Shown: positions 19,912-29,735 of the stretch, one piece after another
How positions within the stretch are numbered: the first letter of the stretch is position 1
Layout of the letters: each line of letters starts with the position of its first letter
Made by a program: the position numbers and the translations under genes
Origin: an uncultured Bacteroidales bacterium
Lineage (GTDB): Bacteria; Bacteroidota; Bacteroidia; Bacteroidales; FEN-979
Assembly (NCBI GenBank): GCA_903875045.1
Contig: CAIQUS010000031.1
Coordinates: forward strand, 57,780 to 121,779
Length of the DNA stretch: 64,000 nucleotides
Direction: 5' to 3'
The notes under the pieces: generated by a model
What the model was told of the DNA's origin: nothing
The model's input: the letters and a program-made list of their open reading frames with translations, nothing else
The model's database searches: none

Positions 19912-21549
19912 ATGGAAATAGTTAAAAAATGGCAGCGTGCTGAATTGCTGATCTTTACGATCCTGACAATCATAAATATGCTGCCTTTTGTGGCAACCAG
20001 GTTTTTCCCAAGCCTTGATGGTGCATCACACCTGAGTAATTCCAACATCATCAACCAGCTTCTTTTTTACAACAACGAAATCTTTCATCAGTTTTTCAGG
20101 ATCAACCCCGAACCGGTCCCAAATTGGACGGCTCATCTGCTCATCTCCCTTCTCACACTGGTTCTGCCTGTTTTTTTAGCTGAAAAAATCCTTATCGCCA
20201 TTTTATTGATCGGCATTCCTTTTGCCTTCCGTACCCTTTTGCAAACTATTTCCCCGAAAAACACCTTATACAGTTTTCTTATTTTTCCCTTTACCCATTC
20301 CATGTTTTTTTTCTTCGGATTTTTCAACTTTTGTATGGCCATTCTGCTATTCCTCATCACACTTAATTACTGGCTGCGACATGAGCACACGATATGGAAA
20401 GCCAAACAAATAGCCATTTTGACCCTTCTGATCGCTGTGACCTATTTTTCACACATCGTTATTTTTGGCACCCTGCTTCTCACCATTGCCATCCAAATTA
20501 TCACCACTGCCATCCTTTCATTTATTTGTAAGCGAAATGAAAAGAGATTCCTTTTAATGCAATTCATAAAAAAAACACTGGCGATTACCCTCGCAGCCAT
20601 TGTTCCCATCCTGCTCTTCGCCTATTTCTTTTTTTCCCGTCCGGAAATCCGTGACATTAAATTTTTAAGCCGGCAGGAACTGGTCACCTATTTAGTAACC
20701 CTGCGCCCCCTGGTCTCATTCAATCCATTCCTGGAGGGCCGGCAAACGACTATCCTTTTTTATTTATTCGTGATGCTCGCCGGAATTGGGTTTGCGGCTT
20801 TTATTTTCAGGTTGTTACAAAGGTTCACCAAAAGCAATGACCCTGTTCATGAACAAAATCCCCGATTATTTCCACAGTCAAATTTCTGGTGGCTCCTTTC
20901 CTCCATGACGGTTCTCCTTGTGATGTATTTTCAACTTCCGGATTCATTTGGAACTGCGAGCTACACCAACCTCCGGATCGGTTTTATCTTTTTTCTCCTC
21001 ACCATCCTGTGGATTTCCACTTTTCGCATACCATGGCATTTCGGCCTGATAGCCGCAATTGCAGGACTGTACGTGAACACAAGGCTCATGCGGTATTACA
21101 CCCCCGCTATCATCAAACATGCTAAATTGGCAGCGGCATGTCACAAAGCAGCCGACTTTGTTGCCCCGAACAGCCTTGTACTCCCTATTTACTGCATGGA
21201 GGACTGGTTCACCGGCCATTTTGTTGATTACATCGCCATTGACAAGCCCATTGTAATGGTGTACAATTATGAATGTGAGTCGGGTTATTTTCCTGTAAAA
21301 TGGAATGAAAAAACAAGACCTAATTTCTATCTGGGCAATCCGGCCACACCCGAAAAATACATCAATTATCAACACACCCGGGGAAATCCTTTCCTGCGGC
21401 TGGATTATGTTTTTATTGTTGGACGTTATGACAAAAACACTGACTATTATGCCCCAGTCCTTGATAGAATCATCACCGAAGATTTCACAAAAGTTTATCA
21501 GGCGGAAAATTGCAAACTGTATCGAAACAAATCAATAAGAATCAAATAA
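19912..21549 (+). CDS. polytopic membrane protein, GT-C-like, function unknown
   Basis: 545 residues from the ATG at 19912; the frame is open to a TTG at 19897, less likely. About ten hydrophobic segments span residues 10 to ~400, and the last ~140 residues form a soluble domain. The first extracytoplasmic loop carries an acidic motif (PSLDGASHL) placed as in GT-C glycosyltransferases that use lipid-linked sugars. The C-terminal part ([39 protein letters not shown]) resembles the soluble tail of such enzymes. No donor or acceptor can be inferred. It overlaps the longest possible lpxD frame but ends 11 bp before the real lpxD ATG. Confidence 0.6.
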   Translation: MEIVKKWQRAELLIFTILTIINMLPFVATRFFPSLDGASHLSNSNIINQLLFYNNEIFHQFFRINPEPVPNWTAHLLISLLTLVLPVFLAEKILIAILLIGIPFAFRTLLQTISPKNTLYSFLIFPFTHSMFFFFGFFNFCMAILLFLITLNYWLRHEHTIWKAKQIAILTLLIAVTYFSHIVIFGTLLLTIAIQIITTAILSFICKRNEKRFLLMQFIKKTLAITLAAIVPILLFAYFFFSRPEIRDIKFLSRQELVTYLVTLRPLVSFNPFLEGRQTTILFYLFVMLAGIGFAAFIFRLLQRFTKSNDPVHEQNPRLFPQSNFWWLLSSMTVLLVMYFQLPDSFGTASYTNLRIGFIFFLLTILWISTFRIPWHFGLIAAIAGLYVNTRLMRYYTPAIIKHAKLAAACHKAADFVAPNSLVLPIYCMEDWFTGHFVDYIAIDKPIVMVYNYECESGYFPVKWNEKTRPNFYLGNPATPEKYINYQHTRGNPFLRLDYVFIVGRYDKNTDYYAPVLDRIITEDFTKVYQAENCKLYRNKSIRIK

Positions 21550-21560
21550 AAAATCACATT

Positions 21561-22580
21561 ATGAAATTTACTGCTATTCAAATTGCCGGCATGATCGGCG
21601 GAACCATTGAAGGTGACCCGGAAGTAACCATCACCAAACTGTCAAAAATTGAAGAAGGGCAGCCCGGAACACTGTCATTTCTGGCGAATCCTTTATACAC
21701 ACCATATATATATACGACAAAAGCCTCTGTGGTCATCGTCAATAACTCATTTTCTGCCGATCGTCCCGTAGGGGCCACCATGATCCGTGTTGAAAGTGCC
21801 GACATTGCTTTTGCTAAGTTGCTTGAGGTTTACAACAAGATCAAAAATGACAAAACCGGCATTTCAAAACTCAGTTCCATTGCAGAATCGGTATCATTGG
21901 GTACCAATTTGTATGTGGGTGAATTTGCCGTAATCGGTGAAAATGTTTCCCTGGGAAATAATGTAAAGATCTATCCGCAGGTTTGGATTGGCGACAATAC
22001 AATCATCGACGACAATACCATCCTTTTTGCAGGGGTGAAAATATATTCTGACAATAAAATCGGAAAAAACTGTATCCTGCATGCAGGAACGGTCGTTGGC
22101 AGCGATGGTTTCAGGTTCAACCAGGTGGATGGCAAAAATGTGAAGGTACCGCAAATCGGAAATGTCATCATTGAAGATGATGTGGAAACGGGCGCCAATT
22201 GCACCATCGACCGGGCTACCTTTGGATCGACCATCCTCCGGCAGGGTGTTAAACTCGACAACCTGGTACACATAGCGCACAATGTGGAAATAGGTGAAAA
22301 CACTGTGATCGCGGCAGCCACCGGTGTGGCCGGTTCTACAAAACTGGGTAAAAACTGTATGATCAGTGGCCACGTAGCCATGACCGGGCATCTCACCATC
22401 GCGGATGGTACCAGTATGGGAGGGGGGACAGGCGTTTCAAAGAGTCTGACCAAGCCGAACCAGATGTACCTTGGGACACCAGCCATGGAAGTTTCCAAGT
22501 TCAGAAGATGCACTGCGGTGTTTCGCAACCTTCCCGAACTGGCAGAAAGGGTAAGCAAACTAGAAAAAGCAAATAAATAA
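21561..22580 (+). CDS. lpxD: UDP-3-O-(3-hydroxyacyl)glucosamine N-acyltransferase
   Basis: 339 residues, the normal LpxD length, when started at the ATG at 21561; a longer frame from 21510 overlaps the upstream gene and adds an unconserved leader. The N-terminal uridine-binding domain ([24 protein letters not shown]) is followed by hexapeptide repeats forming a left-handed beta-helix (about 105-310). The catalytic His is at 240 in [12 protein letters not shown], equivalent to H239 of the E. coli enzyme. It transfers an acyl group to UDP-3-O-acylglucosamine in lipid A synthesis in the cytosol. It stands apart from lpxA/lpxC here. Confidence 0.95.
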   Translation: MKFTAIQIAGMIGGTIEGDPEVTITKLSKIEEGQPGTLSFLANPLYTPYIYTTKASVVIVNNSFSADRPVGATMIRVESADIAFAKLLEVYNKIKNDKTGISKLSSIAESVSLGTNLYVGEFAVIGENVSLGNNVKIYPQVWIGDNTIIDDNTILFAGVKIYSDNKIGKNCILHAGTVVGSDGFRFNQVDGKNVKVPQIGNVIIEDDVETGANCTIDRATFGSTILRQGVKLDNLVHIAHNVEIGENTVIAAATGVAGSTKLGKNCMISGHVAMTGHLTIADGTSMGGGTGVSKSLTKPNQMYLGTPAMEVSKFRRCTAVFRNLPELAERVSKLEKANK

Positions 22581-22629
22581 TCCCGGACAGGTAACGCGTA
22601 TTGGTGCAATAAGGATTAGAATATTCTTT

Positions 22630-24588
22630 TTATTGAATTGCCTTCCTTGCTTTCAGGATATATTTCGCTGTATCAAGCGGACTGATTCCTTTATAAGGAC
22701 GTATTACACCGAGTTCATCAGTACATTCGCGGTACCCGCAAAATTGTGTGGATATTCTGGCTTTTCCGCCAGACCGGGAACTCAGTTTCACCGGGAAATC
22801 TATTGATGTGGCCAGCGGCACCATTCCACCAATGGTAAACCGTCCGTCGTCCATGACCGGACTCTCAAAACTGCCCCTCATGCGGGTGATGTCGCTGACG
22901 ATCGCACCAAGCAGTTCTTCGGTGGCCTGAATCTGAAACCGGATCATCGGTTCAAGCAAGGTTGTACCTGTATTGACCAGTCCGTCCATGATCCCCATGG
23001 GGGTAGCCACAGTGAAATCACCCGGACGGGAATGCACCGGATGGTCTTCACCGGCAATCATGGTGATGCGCAAATCGGTCATTTCCCAACCTTTGATCCC
23101 TTGCTTCAATGCCCCGGAAATACTTCTTTCCACCTCATTTTGATATTTCTGCTGAATATCATTGACCGGAACAATGCTTTGAAACGCCACTCCACTGCCC
23201 CTTTCGCCGGGTTCAATCCGAAACCGCACAATAGCCCAGCAAGGTTTGGGCATCCAGTACCGGACAAATCCTTCGCCAGTTCCAGAAGGCGTTTCTTTGT
23301 ATATCACGGTTGGGTTTTCAATCCGGGCGGAAATCCCAAACCGGTCGGCCAGGATTCGCTCCAACACCTCCATCTGTATCCAGCCCATGACCTTTATATG
23401 AAATTCTGCCTCCTCCCGCAACCATTCGAATTCCAGGGCAGGGTCCTCCATTGCAAGTTCACTCATCGCTTCAGCCAGCGCGGCATAATCTTTATCGCTG
23501 ACCGCTTTTACCTGTACAGTGAGCAAGGGCACCTTTAATTTTACTTCCGTCGGGATGCCGGCATTTGTCCCACCCAGCAGATCACCCGTCTGAACACTGC
23601 CAAAACCGCTGATACCGGCTATATCTCCGGCTTCCACCGTACCAATATCCTCATATCTCCCCTGAAAAACCCTACGAACCTGCGTCACTTTTTCTTCCAC
23701 TTCCCGGGTAGCATTCCATATCATTTCGCGGTTGCTGATCCGACCACTAAAAAGGCGTACATAAGCGATTTTGCCCATTATTTTATCGTGCCCGATGCCA
23801 TAAACCAGGGCAGACAATGGACTTCCTGCATCGCCACCGGGAGAAGGAAAATAATCGACCACCGCATCCAGCAATTCCCGGGTACCCAAACCCATTTTTG
23901 CAGACCCGAAAAAAAGTGGGAAAATGTCATTCGACCGGATAAGTCGGGTTAACTGCCGGCTGATATCCGTGAATGAAGGTTCCTGATCATCCAGGTACCG
24001 ATTCAGCAAGGTTTCATCCGTTGCCACAATGTGCTCAACAAGTTGATCCTGCATATTATCCGGACTCAGCAAACTGGTGATGCAAACTTCACTTGCTCCT
24101 TCTCCGGTTGTTTTCTGCAGACAGAGCGGTGTGATTTTGAGTTCCTTTACAATGGACCGGATCACCAATTCACTGTCGGCCCCTACCCTGTCGAGTTTAT
24201 TGATAAAGAATATTACAGGAATTTGCCGGCCCCGCAAGGCAGCCCATAGTGTTTCTGTATGCGCCTGTACCCCTTCCACCGCTGAAAGGACCAGAATGAC
24301 CCCATCGGGAACCCGCATAACCCGCTCCACGTCGGCAGAAAAATCGACATGACCAGGGGTGTCAATCAGGTTGATGCGGATTTCCTTCCATACAAAGGAA
24401 GTATTGGCAGACCGGACTGAAATACCCCGATCCTTTTCAACCGGGAGAAAATCGGTTTGGGCAGTACCCTGATCCACATTGCCTGGTTTCCTGATTTGAC
24501 CTCCCAGGAAAAGAAACTGCTCGGTAATGGTTGTTTTTCCGGCATCAGCATGGGCCATAATGGCTATGTTGCGAATCGGTAGTTGCAT
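22630..24588 (-). CDS. TetM/TetQ-type translation-factor GTPase (ribosomal-protection-like)
   Basis: 652 residues from the ATG at 24588. EF-G-like GTPase with P-loop AHADAGKT (12-19), DTPGH (76-80) and NKLD (130-133). The C-terminus follows the TetM/TetQ pattern: HSRPGDFTVATPMGIMDGL, then GTTLLEPMIRFQIQ, and an ending PYKGISPLDTAKYILKARKA. Ribosomal-protection proteins dislodge tetracycline from the ribosome using GTP. Many Bacteroidota carry chromosomal TetM-like paralogues whose role in resistance is untested, so resistance should not be assumed. Base composition resembles its neighbours and there is no mobile-element context. It is divergent from the next gene, with promoters back to back. 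Confidence 0.85.
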   Translation of the reverse strand: MQLPIRNIAIMAHADAGKTTITEQFLFLGGQIRKPGNVDQGTAQTDFLPVEKDRGISVRSANTSFVWKEIRINLIDTPGHVDFSADVERVMRVPDGVILVLSAVEGVQAHTETLWAALRGRQIPVIFFINKLDRVGADSELVIRSIVKELKITPLCLQKTTGEGASEVCITSLLSPDNMQDQLVEHIVATDETLLNRYLDDQEPSFTDISRQLTRLIRSNDIFPLFFGSAKMGLGTRELLDAVVDYFPSPGGDAGSPLSALVYGIGHDKIMGKIAYVRLFSGRISNREMIWNATREVEEKVTQVRRVFQGRYEDIGTVEAGDIAGISGFGSVQTGDLLGGTNAGIPTEVKLKVPLLTVQVKAVSDKDYAALAEAMSELAMEDPALEFEWLREEAEFHIKVMGWIQMEVLERILADRFGISARIENPTVIYKETPSGTGEGFVRYWMPKPCWAIVRFRIEPGERGSGVAFQSIVPVNDIQQKYQNEVERSISGALKQGIKGWEMTDLRITMIAGEDHPVHSRPGDFTVATPMGIMDGLVNTGTTLLEPMIRFQIQATEELLGAIVSDITRMRGSFESPVMDDGRFTIGGMVPLATSIDFPVKLSSRSGGKARISTQFCGYRECTDELGVIRPYKGISPLDTAKYILKARKAIQ

Positions 24589-24618
24589 GAAATAATCTTT
24601 ACAGGGTGCGAACTTAAA

Positions 24619-24626
24619 CAAATTTA
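24619..24626 (-). promoter_or_regulatory. -7 box for the TetM-like GTPase gene
   Basis: On the minus strand TAAATTTG matches TAnnTTTG, 30 nt before the chosen ATG at 24588. It supports that start over the longer frame beginning at 24621. Confidence 0.45.
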
Positions 24627-24648
24627 TTTTCGGATGATCTTCTGGTTG

Positions 24649-24656
24649 TATATTTG
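24649..24656 (+). promoter_or_regulatory. -7 box for the PMT-TPR membrane protein
   Basis: TATATTTG matches TAnnTTTG, with a TTTT at 24627-24630 eighteen nt upstream that could serve as a weak -33 element. It lies 22 nt before the ATG at 24679 and downstream of earlier in-frame starts, so those are unlikely. Confidence 0.5.
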
Positions 24657-24678
24657 CTCTTTATTTAACCAGTTCCCA

Positions 24679-26490
24679 ATGGTAAAAAACATTAAAACCC
24701 GCCCCCATCAGAAACCTCCTCCCCAGAAAGCGCATGGAAATAAACCAGAGCCGGCTCGTCCTATCTGGCAAAACCCGTTTCTGTGGTTGGTCCTTGTGCC
24801 AACGCTTCTTTATGCCAAGATCATCCTCTTTGATTTTACAGCACTTGATGACCAGTTTTTTGTCATAGAACATGCCGCTTTTAACGAGAATTTGGGGAAC
24901 CTTCTTAATGTGTTCAGTCAGGGGTTGTTTGTTCCGAAAAACGATGTCTATTACCGGCCGGTTTTTCTGATCGACATGATCCTCGAGTACCAGCTTTTCG
25001 GTATAAAACCGTGGGGGTATCATTTGGTAAGTCTTATTTTTCATCTTGCATCAGTGTGCCTGCTGTTTGTTTTCCTGAAAAAAGTAAAAATTCCGGAAAC
25101 ACCATCCTTCGTTCTGGCGCTGCTCTTTTCCATTCATCCGGTACTTACCCAGACTGTTGCCTGGATACCAGGCAGGAACGACCTCATTCTGATGATATTT
25201 TTCCTTTCCACCCTGATATGTATCATCGATTACTTTCGTACATCTAATATTATCCTGTTTTTCGCACAATTCATCACTTTTCTGCTTGCCATGCTCACAA
25301 AGGAGACTGCAGTGATCATTCCGGTCATTGCAGTTCTGCTGATGCGTTTTGTTTTTTCCGTTAAGCTGTCGAAGATGCTGCCGATGTTCGCATCCTGGGC
25401 TGTTGGTTTGCTGGTATGGTATGCCCTGAGGGCTTCTTCCGATCCGGCGTACCAGGGCGTATTATACCTGGATATGTTCCAAAGCGGCCTGACCCGGATA
25501 CCTGCGCTCCTCCAATACCTTGGAAAGATATTTTTCCCGGTGAACCTCTCTGCGGTCCCGCAATTTGAAGATATCACCCTGATCTGGGGGTCTGTTTCAC
25601 TGGTTCTGCTGATTGCGCTCATTGCCATTTCCAAAAGTTATAAAAAACCGCTTGTGATCATCGGTTTGCTTTGGTATTTTCTATTTCTGCTCCCTGTTTT
25701 GCTTGTGCCAAAACAGCTCAACGACCAACTGTATGAACACAGGTTGTACCTGCCGTTCATCGGAATTCTTTTGATCCTGAGCCAGACACTCCTTTTTTCT
25801 GAAAAGTGGACCAAGAAACACATCCTCATTGTCTCATCCGGTATTTTTCTGGTGTTAATGGCCGTTTCATTTATCCGGCTCGATTGTTATCGCGACCGTC
25901 ATACTTTCTGGGAAAAGGCTGTTGCTGATTCGCCAAAATCTGCATTTGCAAAGATGAACCAGGGGATTCAGTCCCAGGATTCGGTACTGAGGGAAAAATA
26001 CATCCGTCATGCCTATGCGATGGACCCACAGGAAATGCTGGTTAACTATTGGATGGGCATTACCATGCAACGGAAAAATAAAATTGATTCTGCCGCATAT
26101 TTTTACAAGAAGGAGTTAACCAATGCAAATTTTCCGGATCTTTATTTTAATTTATCCCGGTGTTTATTTGAATTGAACAAGCTGGACAGTTCGGCATGGT
26201 ATCTCTCAAAAGGGATTGAACTCGATCCGACAAAAACAGCAGCCATTACCTTTCTGGCAAATGTATATTTCAGACTCGCTGAATCAGCCTACCAGCGGGC
26301 AAAATATGACAGTGCTGTCCATTATCTCCGACAGGTAACCACCTTTGACCCGAAAAGCGAACAAGCCAACCACAATCTCGCCATGGTGTACTTCCTGACC
26401 AACCAACGGGCCAAAGGACTTCAGGTGATGGAAAGTATGAGAATGTCTGGAATTACGGTGTCCGACGATCTTATCAATCTTGCGAAATAA
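24679..26490 (+). CDS. PMT-like (GT-C) membrane protein with C-terminal TPRs
   Basis: 603 residues from the ATG at 24679. The start is Pro/Lys-rich, then comes TM1 and an acidic pair (LDDQFFV, D57-D58) in the first outer loop, typical of protein O-mannosyltransferase/GT-C enzymes. Some nine to ten TM segments reach about residue 420; they include the helix pair RPVFLIDMILEYQLFG and WGYHLVSLIFHLASV seen in PMT/TMTC-like proteins. The last ~170 residues are TPRs (SAAYFYKKELTNANFPD, SSAWYLSKGIELDPTK, SAVHYLRQVTTFDPKS). This PMT-plus-TPR layout resembles TMTC-type proteins and suggests surface protein glycosylation; that is inference, and no partner genes are adjacent. Confidence 0.7.
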   Translation: MVKNIKTRPHQKPPPQKAHGNKPEPARPIWQNPFLWLVLVPTLLYAKIILFDFTALDDQFFVIEHAAFNENLGNLLNVFSQGLFVPKNDVYYRPVFLIDMILEYQLFGIKPWGYHLVSLIFHLASVCLLFVFLKKVKIPETPSFVLALLFSIHPVLTQTVAWIPGRNDLILMIFFLSTLICIIDYFRTSNIILFFAQFITFLLAMLTKETAVIIPVIAVLLMRFVFSVKLSKMLPMFASWAVGLLVWYALRASSDPAYQGVLYLDMFQSGLTRIPALLQYLGKIFFPVNLSAVPQFEDITLIWGSVSLVLLIALIAISKSYKKPLVIIGLLWYFLFLLPVLLVPKQLNDQLYEHRLYLPFIGILLILSQTLLFSEKWTKKHILIVSSGIFLVLMAVSFIRLDCYRDRHTFWEKAVADSPKSAFAKMNQGIQSQDSVLREKYIRHAYAMDPQEMLVNYWMGITMQRKNKIDSAAYFYKKELTNANFPDLYFNLSRCLFELNKLDSSAWYLSKGIELDPTKTAAITFLANVYFRLAESAYQRAKYDSAVHYLRQVTTFDPKSEQANHNLAMVYFLTNQRAKGLQVMESMRMSGITVSDDLINLAK

Positions 26491-26514
26491 AAGTTCTTTG
26501 CTCTTCTTTTATTT
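26485..26514 (+). terminator. weak hairpin after the PMT-TPR gene
   Basis: AAATAAAAG and CTTTTATTT form a 9-bp, AT-only inverted repeat overlapping the stop codon, followed by a T-rich stretch. Stability is low, so it is only a possible terminator. Confidence 0.3.
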
Positions 26515-26656
26515 TCCTATTTTAGCGGGCTTCTATCTCTAAATTATCGTACTGTGCAGGCAACCATTTATAAATTTCCGGTTCTGATATCATGAACAAT
26601 TCAATCGCCGGGTGCCAGTGTGTCCCGGAAAAGTAACAAATCTAAAAACAAAAGGC

Positions 26657-28684
26657 ATGAAAAAAATCTTCTTACTCCTGAACCTTTTTCTGGTATTAAG
26701 TGCTTTTGTCAATGCACAGACCATGACAGTCCACATGAGTGGTTCGGTAACCGCTGATTCAACAGGAGCCCCCGTTGCCAGCCATGAAGTAATTATCGTG
26801 TCGGACAGTTCCTCCGGGTTTATCTTCCATGCCACGCGCATTACAGGAGCAAATGGTTTTTACGATTGCACAATTCAGAATGTACCGACTGCAAATCCTA
26901 TTACTTTTTTTGTCAGAACACGCGATTGCAACAACAATATGCTCCAGCAATCATTTTTAAGCACCAGCTCCCCGGCAGTGGTGAACTTTGTTATATGTGT
27001 CAATCCCACAAATTGTGAAGCAGCTTTTACCTATTATCACGATTCAACCAATCTGCTCTCCTTCCATTTCAACAGTACGAGCTATGTTCCGGCTGGTGTT
27101 ACAATTACCTCCTATAGCTGGAATTTCGGAGATGGAACTACGGGACACACCCAGGATCCCTGGCATACTTATTCAGTTTATGGTACCTACCATGTGTGCC
27201 TCACCATTGTTACTAGTAATGGTTGTACCAGTGTAAAATGCAAAGAGATTCAGGCAGGTACCACCGGATGCGAGGCCAGATATGAATTTATGCGGGACAG
27301 CACCAACCAGCTACGGTTGCATTTCTGGGATACCAGCACCATCCCTGCAGGATCACAAATTACTTCACGCCTCTGGAATTTTGGTGATGGAACAACAGCA
27401 ACCACATCCGATCCCTGGCATATCTATCAGCATGCGGGTGTATATCATGTCTGCCTGACCATTGCCACCAGTACAGGATGCACCAGTACAAAATGTGATT
27501 CCATTGAGGTTGGAGGGTCACCGGTCAATTGCGAAAGCTGGTTTACCTATTCAAAAAATATGCTCACTGTTCATTTTGAGGGACATACGCATAGCACCAA
27601 TCCAACAACCTGGGCATGGAATTTTGGTGACCCCTTATCAGGTACGAACAACACCTCAACCCTTCAGTTCCCGCAGCATATTTATTCGGCACCAGGTTCC
27701 TATCATGTTGTACTTCACACGGTTGACGCCTCCGGATGTGAACATACCAGCGACCAGAACATTTATGTTCACAACACGGTGGATCTTCATGGTGCAGTGC
27801 ATGCCGGCGAACATCCTGTTGACCATGGTTTTATCCAGCTGATCCGAGTTGATTCCAACAATGTGATGACTGTAATTGATTCACAGGAATTCGGAGACTC
27901 TGCCGGAATGTACTGGTTTGGCGGCGTTCCCGCAGGCCACTATTATCTGAAAGCAGAATTGCTTGCTTCATCGGCCTTCTACGGACAATTTGTCCCCACC
28001 TATTACCACGAAGCTCTCAACTGGACCAATGCCGATCTGATTGTCATTGGCGAGCCGCAGAATCCGTATAATTTTGGATTGAGACATGTCTTAGGTCCTG
28101 TATCCGGAAATGGAAATATCAGTGGCTCAGTGACTCAGGGGACAAAGGTAAATTCAGGTGGTACACCCGCCGCCAATGTGGAGGTACTTTTACTTGACGG
28201 ACAATCTGTTGCCCTGACCGCAGTAAAAACAGATGTCAATGGTCATTTTGAATTTTCCGGCATCGCCTTGGGCAGTTACATAATATGGCCTGAGGTTCCG
28301 GGTTTGGCAACCTCACCGGCACATATCACCCTGAATGCCACAACACCTTCGGCGATCCTGCCGTTCAGCATGAGCAGTGGAGAGATCATTTATGGTCTCA
28401 GCGACAACCTTCCCGATTATTTCAGCCGGGTGGGCGAGATATTCCCCAACCCTGTTGCCGATGCCAAAGCCAGCATTGATGTAACAGTTACCCGTGAACT
28501 TGCCATTGAGCTGATCCTTTACAACCAGACCGGACAAGCAGTGCGCAACATTCAACCGGTTGTACACAAAGGCAGCAATCGCATCCATCTTGATGTAACA
28601 AACCTGGCTCCGGGGCCTTATTATCTGAAGCTTCGTTCGTCGGAAGGCGGTTCGGTGGTGAAGAAATTTTCGATTGTTGATTAA
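26657..28684 (+). CDS. PKD-domain T9SS-secreted protein
   Basis: 675 residues from the ATG at 26657; the longer frame from 26612 adds 15 unlikely residues before a perfect signal peptide (hydrophobic, ending AFVNAQ). After an N-terminal domain there are three PKD repeats with the hallmark WNFGDG(T/P) (about 160, 245, 330), each ending in YHVCLTI- or YHVVLHT-like strands and Cys pairs. A carboxypeptidase-regulatory-like beta domain follows (GHFEFSGIALGSYIIWPE). The last ~80 residues (EIFPNPVADAKASI to SVVKKFSIVD) are a T9SS type A sorting signal. It is probably a surface adhesive or structural protein. It converges on the Crp/Fnr gene with a 4-nt overlap. Confidence 0.88.
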   Translation: MKKIFLLLNLFLVLSAFVNAQTMTVHMSGSVTADSTGAPVASHEVIIVSDSSSGFIFHATRITGANGFYDCTIQNVPTANPITFFVRTRDCNNNMLQQSFLSTSSPAVVNFVICVNPTNCEAAFTYYHDSTNLLSFHFNSTSYVPAGVTITSYSWNFGDGTTGHTQDPWHTYSVYGTYHVCLTIVTSNGCTSVKCKEIQAGTTGCEARYEFMRDSTNQLRLHFWDTSTIPAGSQITSRLWNFGDGTTATTSDPWHIYQHAGVYHVCLTIATSTGCTSTKCDSIEVGGSPVNCESWFTYSKNMLTVHFEGHTHSTNPTTWAWNFGDPLSGTNNTSTLQFPQHIYSAPGSYHVVLHTVDASGCEHTSDQNIYVHNTVDLHGAVHAGEHPVDHGFIQLIRVDSNNVMTVIDSQEFGDSAGMYWFGGVPAGHYYLKAELLASSAFYGQFVPTYYHEALNWTNADLIVIGEPQNPYNFGLRHVLGPVSGNGNISGSVTQGTKVNSGGTPAANVEVLLLDGQSVALTAVKTDVNGHFEFSGIALGSYIIWPEVPGLATSPAHITLNATTPSAILPFSMSSGEIIYGLSDNLPDYFSRVGEIFPNPVADAKASIDVTVTRELAIELILYNQTGQAVRNIQPVVHKGSNRIHLDVTNLAPGPYYLKLRSSEGGSVVKKFSIVD

Positions 28685-29385
28685 CCATGTTTACTGATCT
28701 GAATCAACTTTTCCTCGTTCAGGATACCGATGTTTCGACCATCAATAGAGAGAATCCCGTCATCTTTGAGTTTGGTCAGCACCCGGGTGGCGCTTTCACG
28801 TGAAAGCCCGATCAGGTCGGCAAATTCCTGCCGTGTAAAAGGTAGTTCAAACGACTCCTTTTCAAATATGATTTTTGAAAAATAGATGATGGCATCTGCC
28901 ACCCTGCCAAATGTTTTCTTCTGCGACTGGCTCATAAACCGGTGGAAATTATTGAGACTGTCGCGGCTAACCGAAATCAGAATTTCGAATGCAAAATTTC
29001 CATTTGCCCGGATCAACTGGTTAAAAATGTTGACATCAATATAACATACGGTTACATCGGTAAGTGCGGCATAAGAATAGTGATTGACCCGGTCGCCAAA
29101 TAAAGAGGGAAGCCCGAGATAGGTAAACTTACTGACGATCTGCAGAATCTGCTCCTTTTCATTGGCCCCTTTTACAAACTCTTTAACCAAACCCGATTTT
29201 AAATAAATGATGTGGGAAGTCATCGATCCTGCATGTACCATCATGTCTCCCTTATTAAAAGCGGTGGCACGGCTGTTTTCCCTGACCTGATCAAGTTCAT
29301 TCGCGTGAAGTGTGGCGGCAGCACAGGATTTCTCTTTGCAATCGCGGCAACTGTTTACTTTGGCACTGAAATCCGGTATCATCAT
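28681..29385 (-). CDS. Crp/Fnr-family regulator with FNR-like cysteines
   Basis: 234 residues from the ATG at 29385; an alternative ATG at 29412 adds 9 residues but lies inside a 51-bp repeat. A cNMP-binding-type beta-roll (FNKGDMMVHAGSMTSHIIYLKSGLVKEF) is followed by the dimer helix and an HTH with FTRQEFADLIGLSRESATRVLTKL. Three N-terminal Cys (C-x2-C-x4-C, near position 13) and one internal Cys (in DVTVCYID) are spaced almost as in E. coli FNR (20, 23, 29, 122), so a [4Fe-4S] redox or oxygen sensor is plausible. A TGTGA-N6-TCACA palindrome lies in the upstream intergenic region. Likely targets are the adjacent NifX/PLP genes. Confidence 0.85.
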   Translation of the reverse strand: MMIPDFSAKVNSCRDCKEKSCAAATLHANELDQVRENSRATAFNKGDMMVHAGSMTSHIIYLKSGLVKEFVKGANEKEQILQIVSKFTYLGLPSLFGDRVNHYSYAALTDVTVCYIDVNIFNQLIRANGNFAFEILISVSRDSLNNFHRFMSQSQKKTFGRVADAIIYFSKIIFEKESFELPFTRQEFADLIGLSRESATRVLTKLKDDGILSIDGRNIGILNEEKLIQISKHG

Positions 29386-29400
29386 ATTACTATTTAGTTT

Positions 29401-29545
29401 AGCCACAATCATATCATCCCTTCGGGATTTTGTTGAAAATCAACATGGTCAAGCTACAATCATATCATCCCTTCGGGATTTTGTTGAAAATCAACATGGT
29501 TTAGCTTCAATCATGTCATCCCTTCGGGATTGTGTTGTGATGCGG
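29401..29545. repeat. three 51-bp tandem repeats with CCCTTCGGG core
   Basis: Units begin at 29401, 29452 and 29503, each reading AGCnnCAATCATATCATCCC then TTCGGGATTTTG and so on; the third decays after its first half. Each holds the palindrome CCCTTCGGG. An inverted copy (AGCCCGAAGGGCTGATATG, then ATTGTAG) lies at about 29570-29595, and a further ACCCCGAAGGGGT palindrome near 29622. Because 51 is divisible by 3 the array reads as a repetitive peptide in one frame, which I do not consider a gene. Confidence 0.85.
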
Positions 29546-29735
29546 GGAAAGACTTTTTTCAATCAAAAGCCCGAAGGGCTGATATGATTGTAGATTAATC
29601 CGTTTGTAGAGTCTATCCATAAACCCCGAAGGGGTGAAATATTAAATAATACCTGCCCAATTTACCAAATTTTCAAACCCTGAAGTTGAACAAATATTCT
29701 TCGGTTGCAAAATTGCAAAATTTAGGCACACCACC

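Noticed and set aside
21510..21560. Longer lpxD start
   Set aside because: Overlaps the upstream gene, non-ATG start, adds 17 residues absent from the family; ATG at 21561 gives the normal length.
22630..24588. Acquired tetracycline resistance gene
   Set aside because: No mobile element, no compositional shift, housekeeping neighbours; similarity alone does not show resistance.
29401..29545. Possible CRISPR array
   Set aside because: Direct tandem units with no unique spacers and no cas genes.
29312..29587. 91-residue frame with a repeated SLRDFVENQHG peptide
   Set aside because: It is simply the translation of the 51-bp non-coding repeats (51 is a multiple of 3), and its first third lies antisense to the Crp/Fnr gene.
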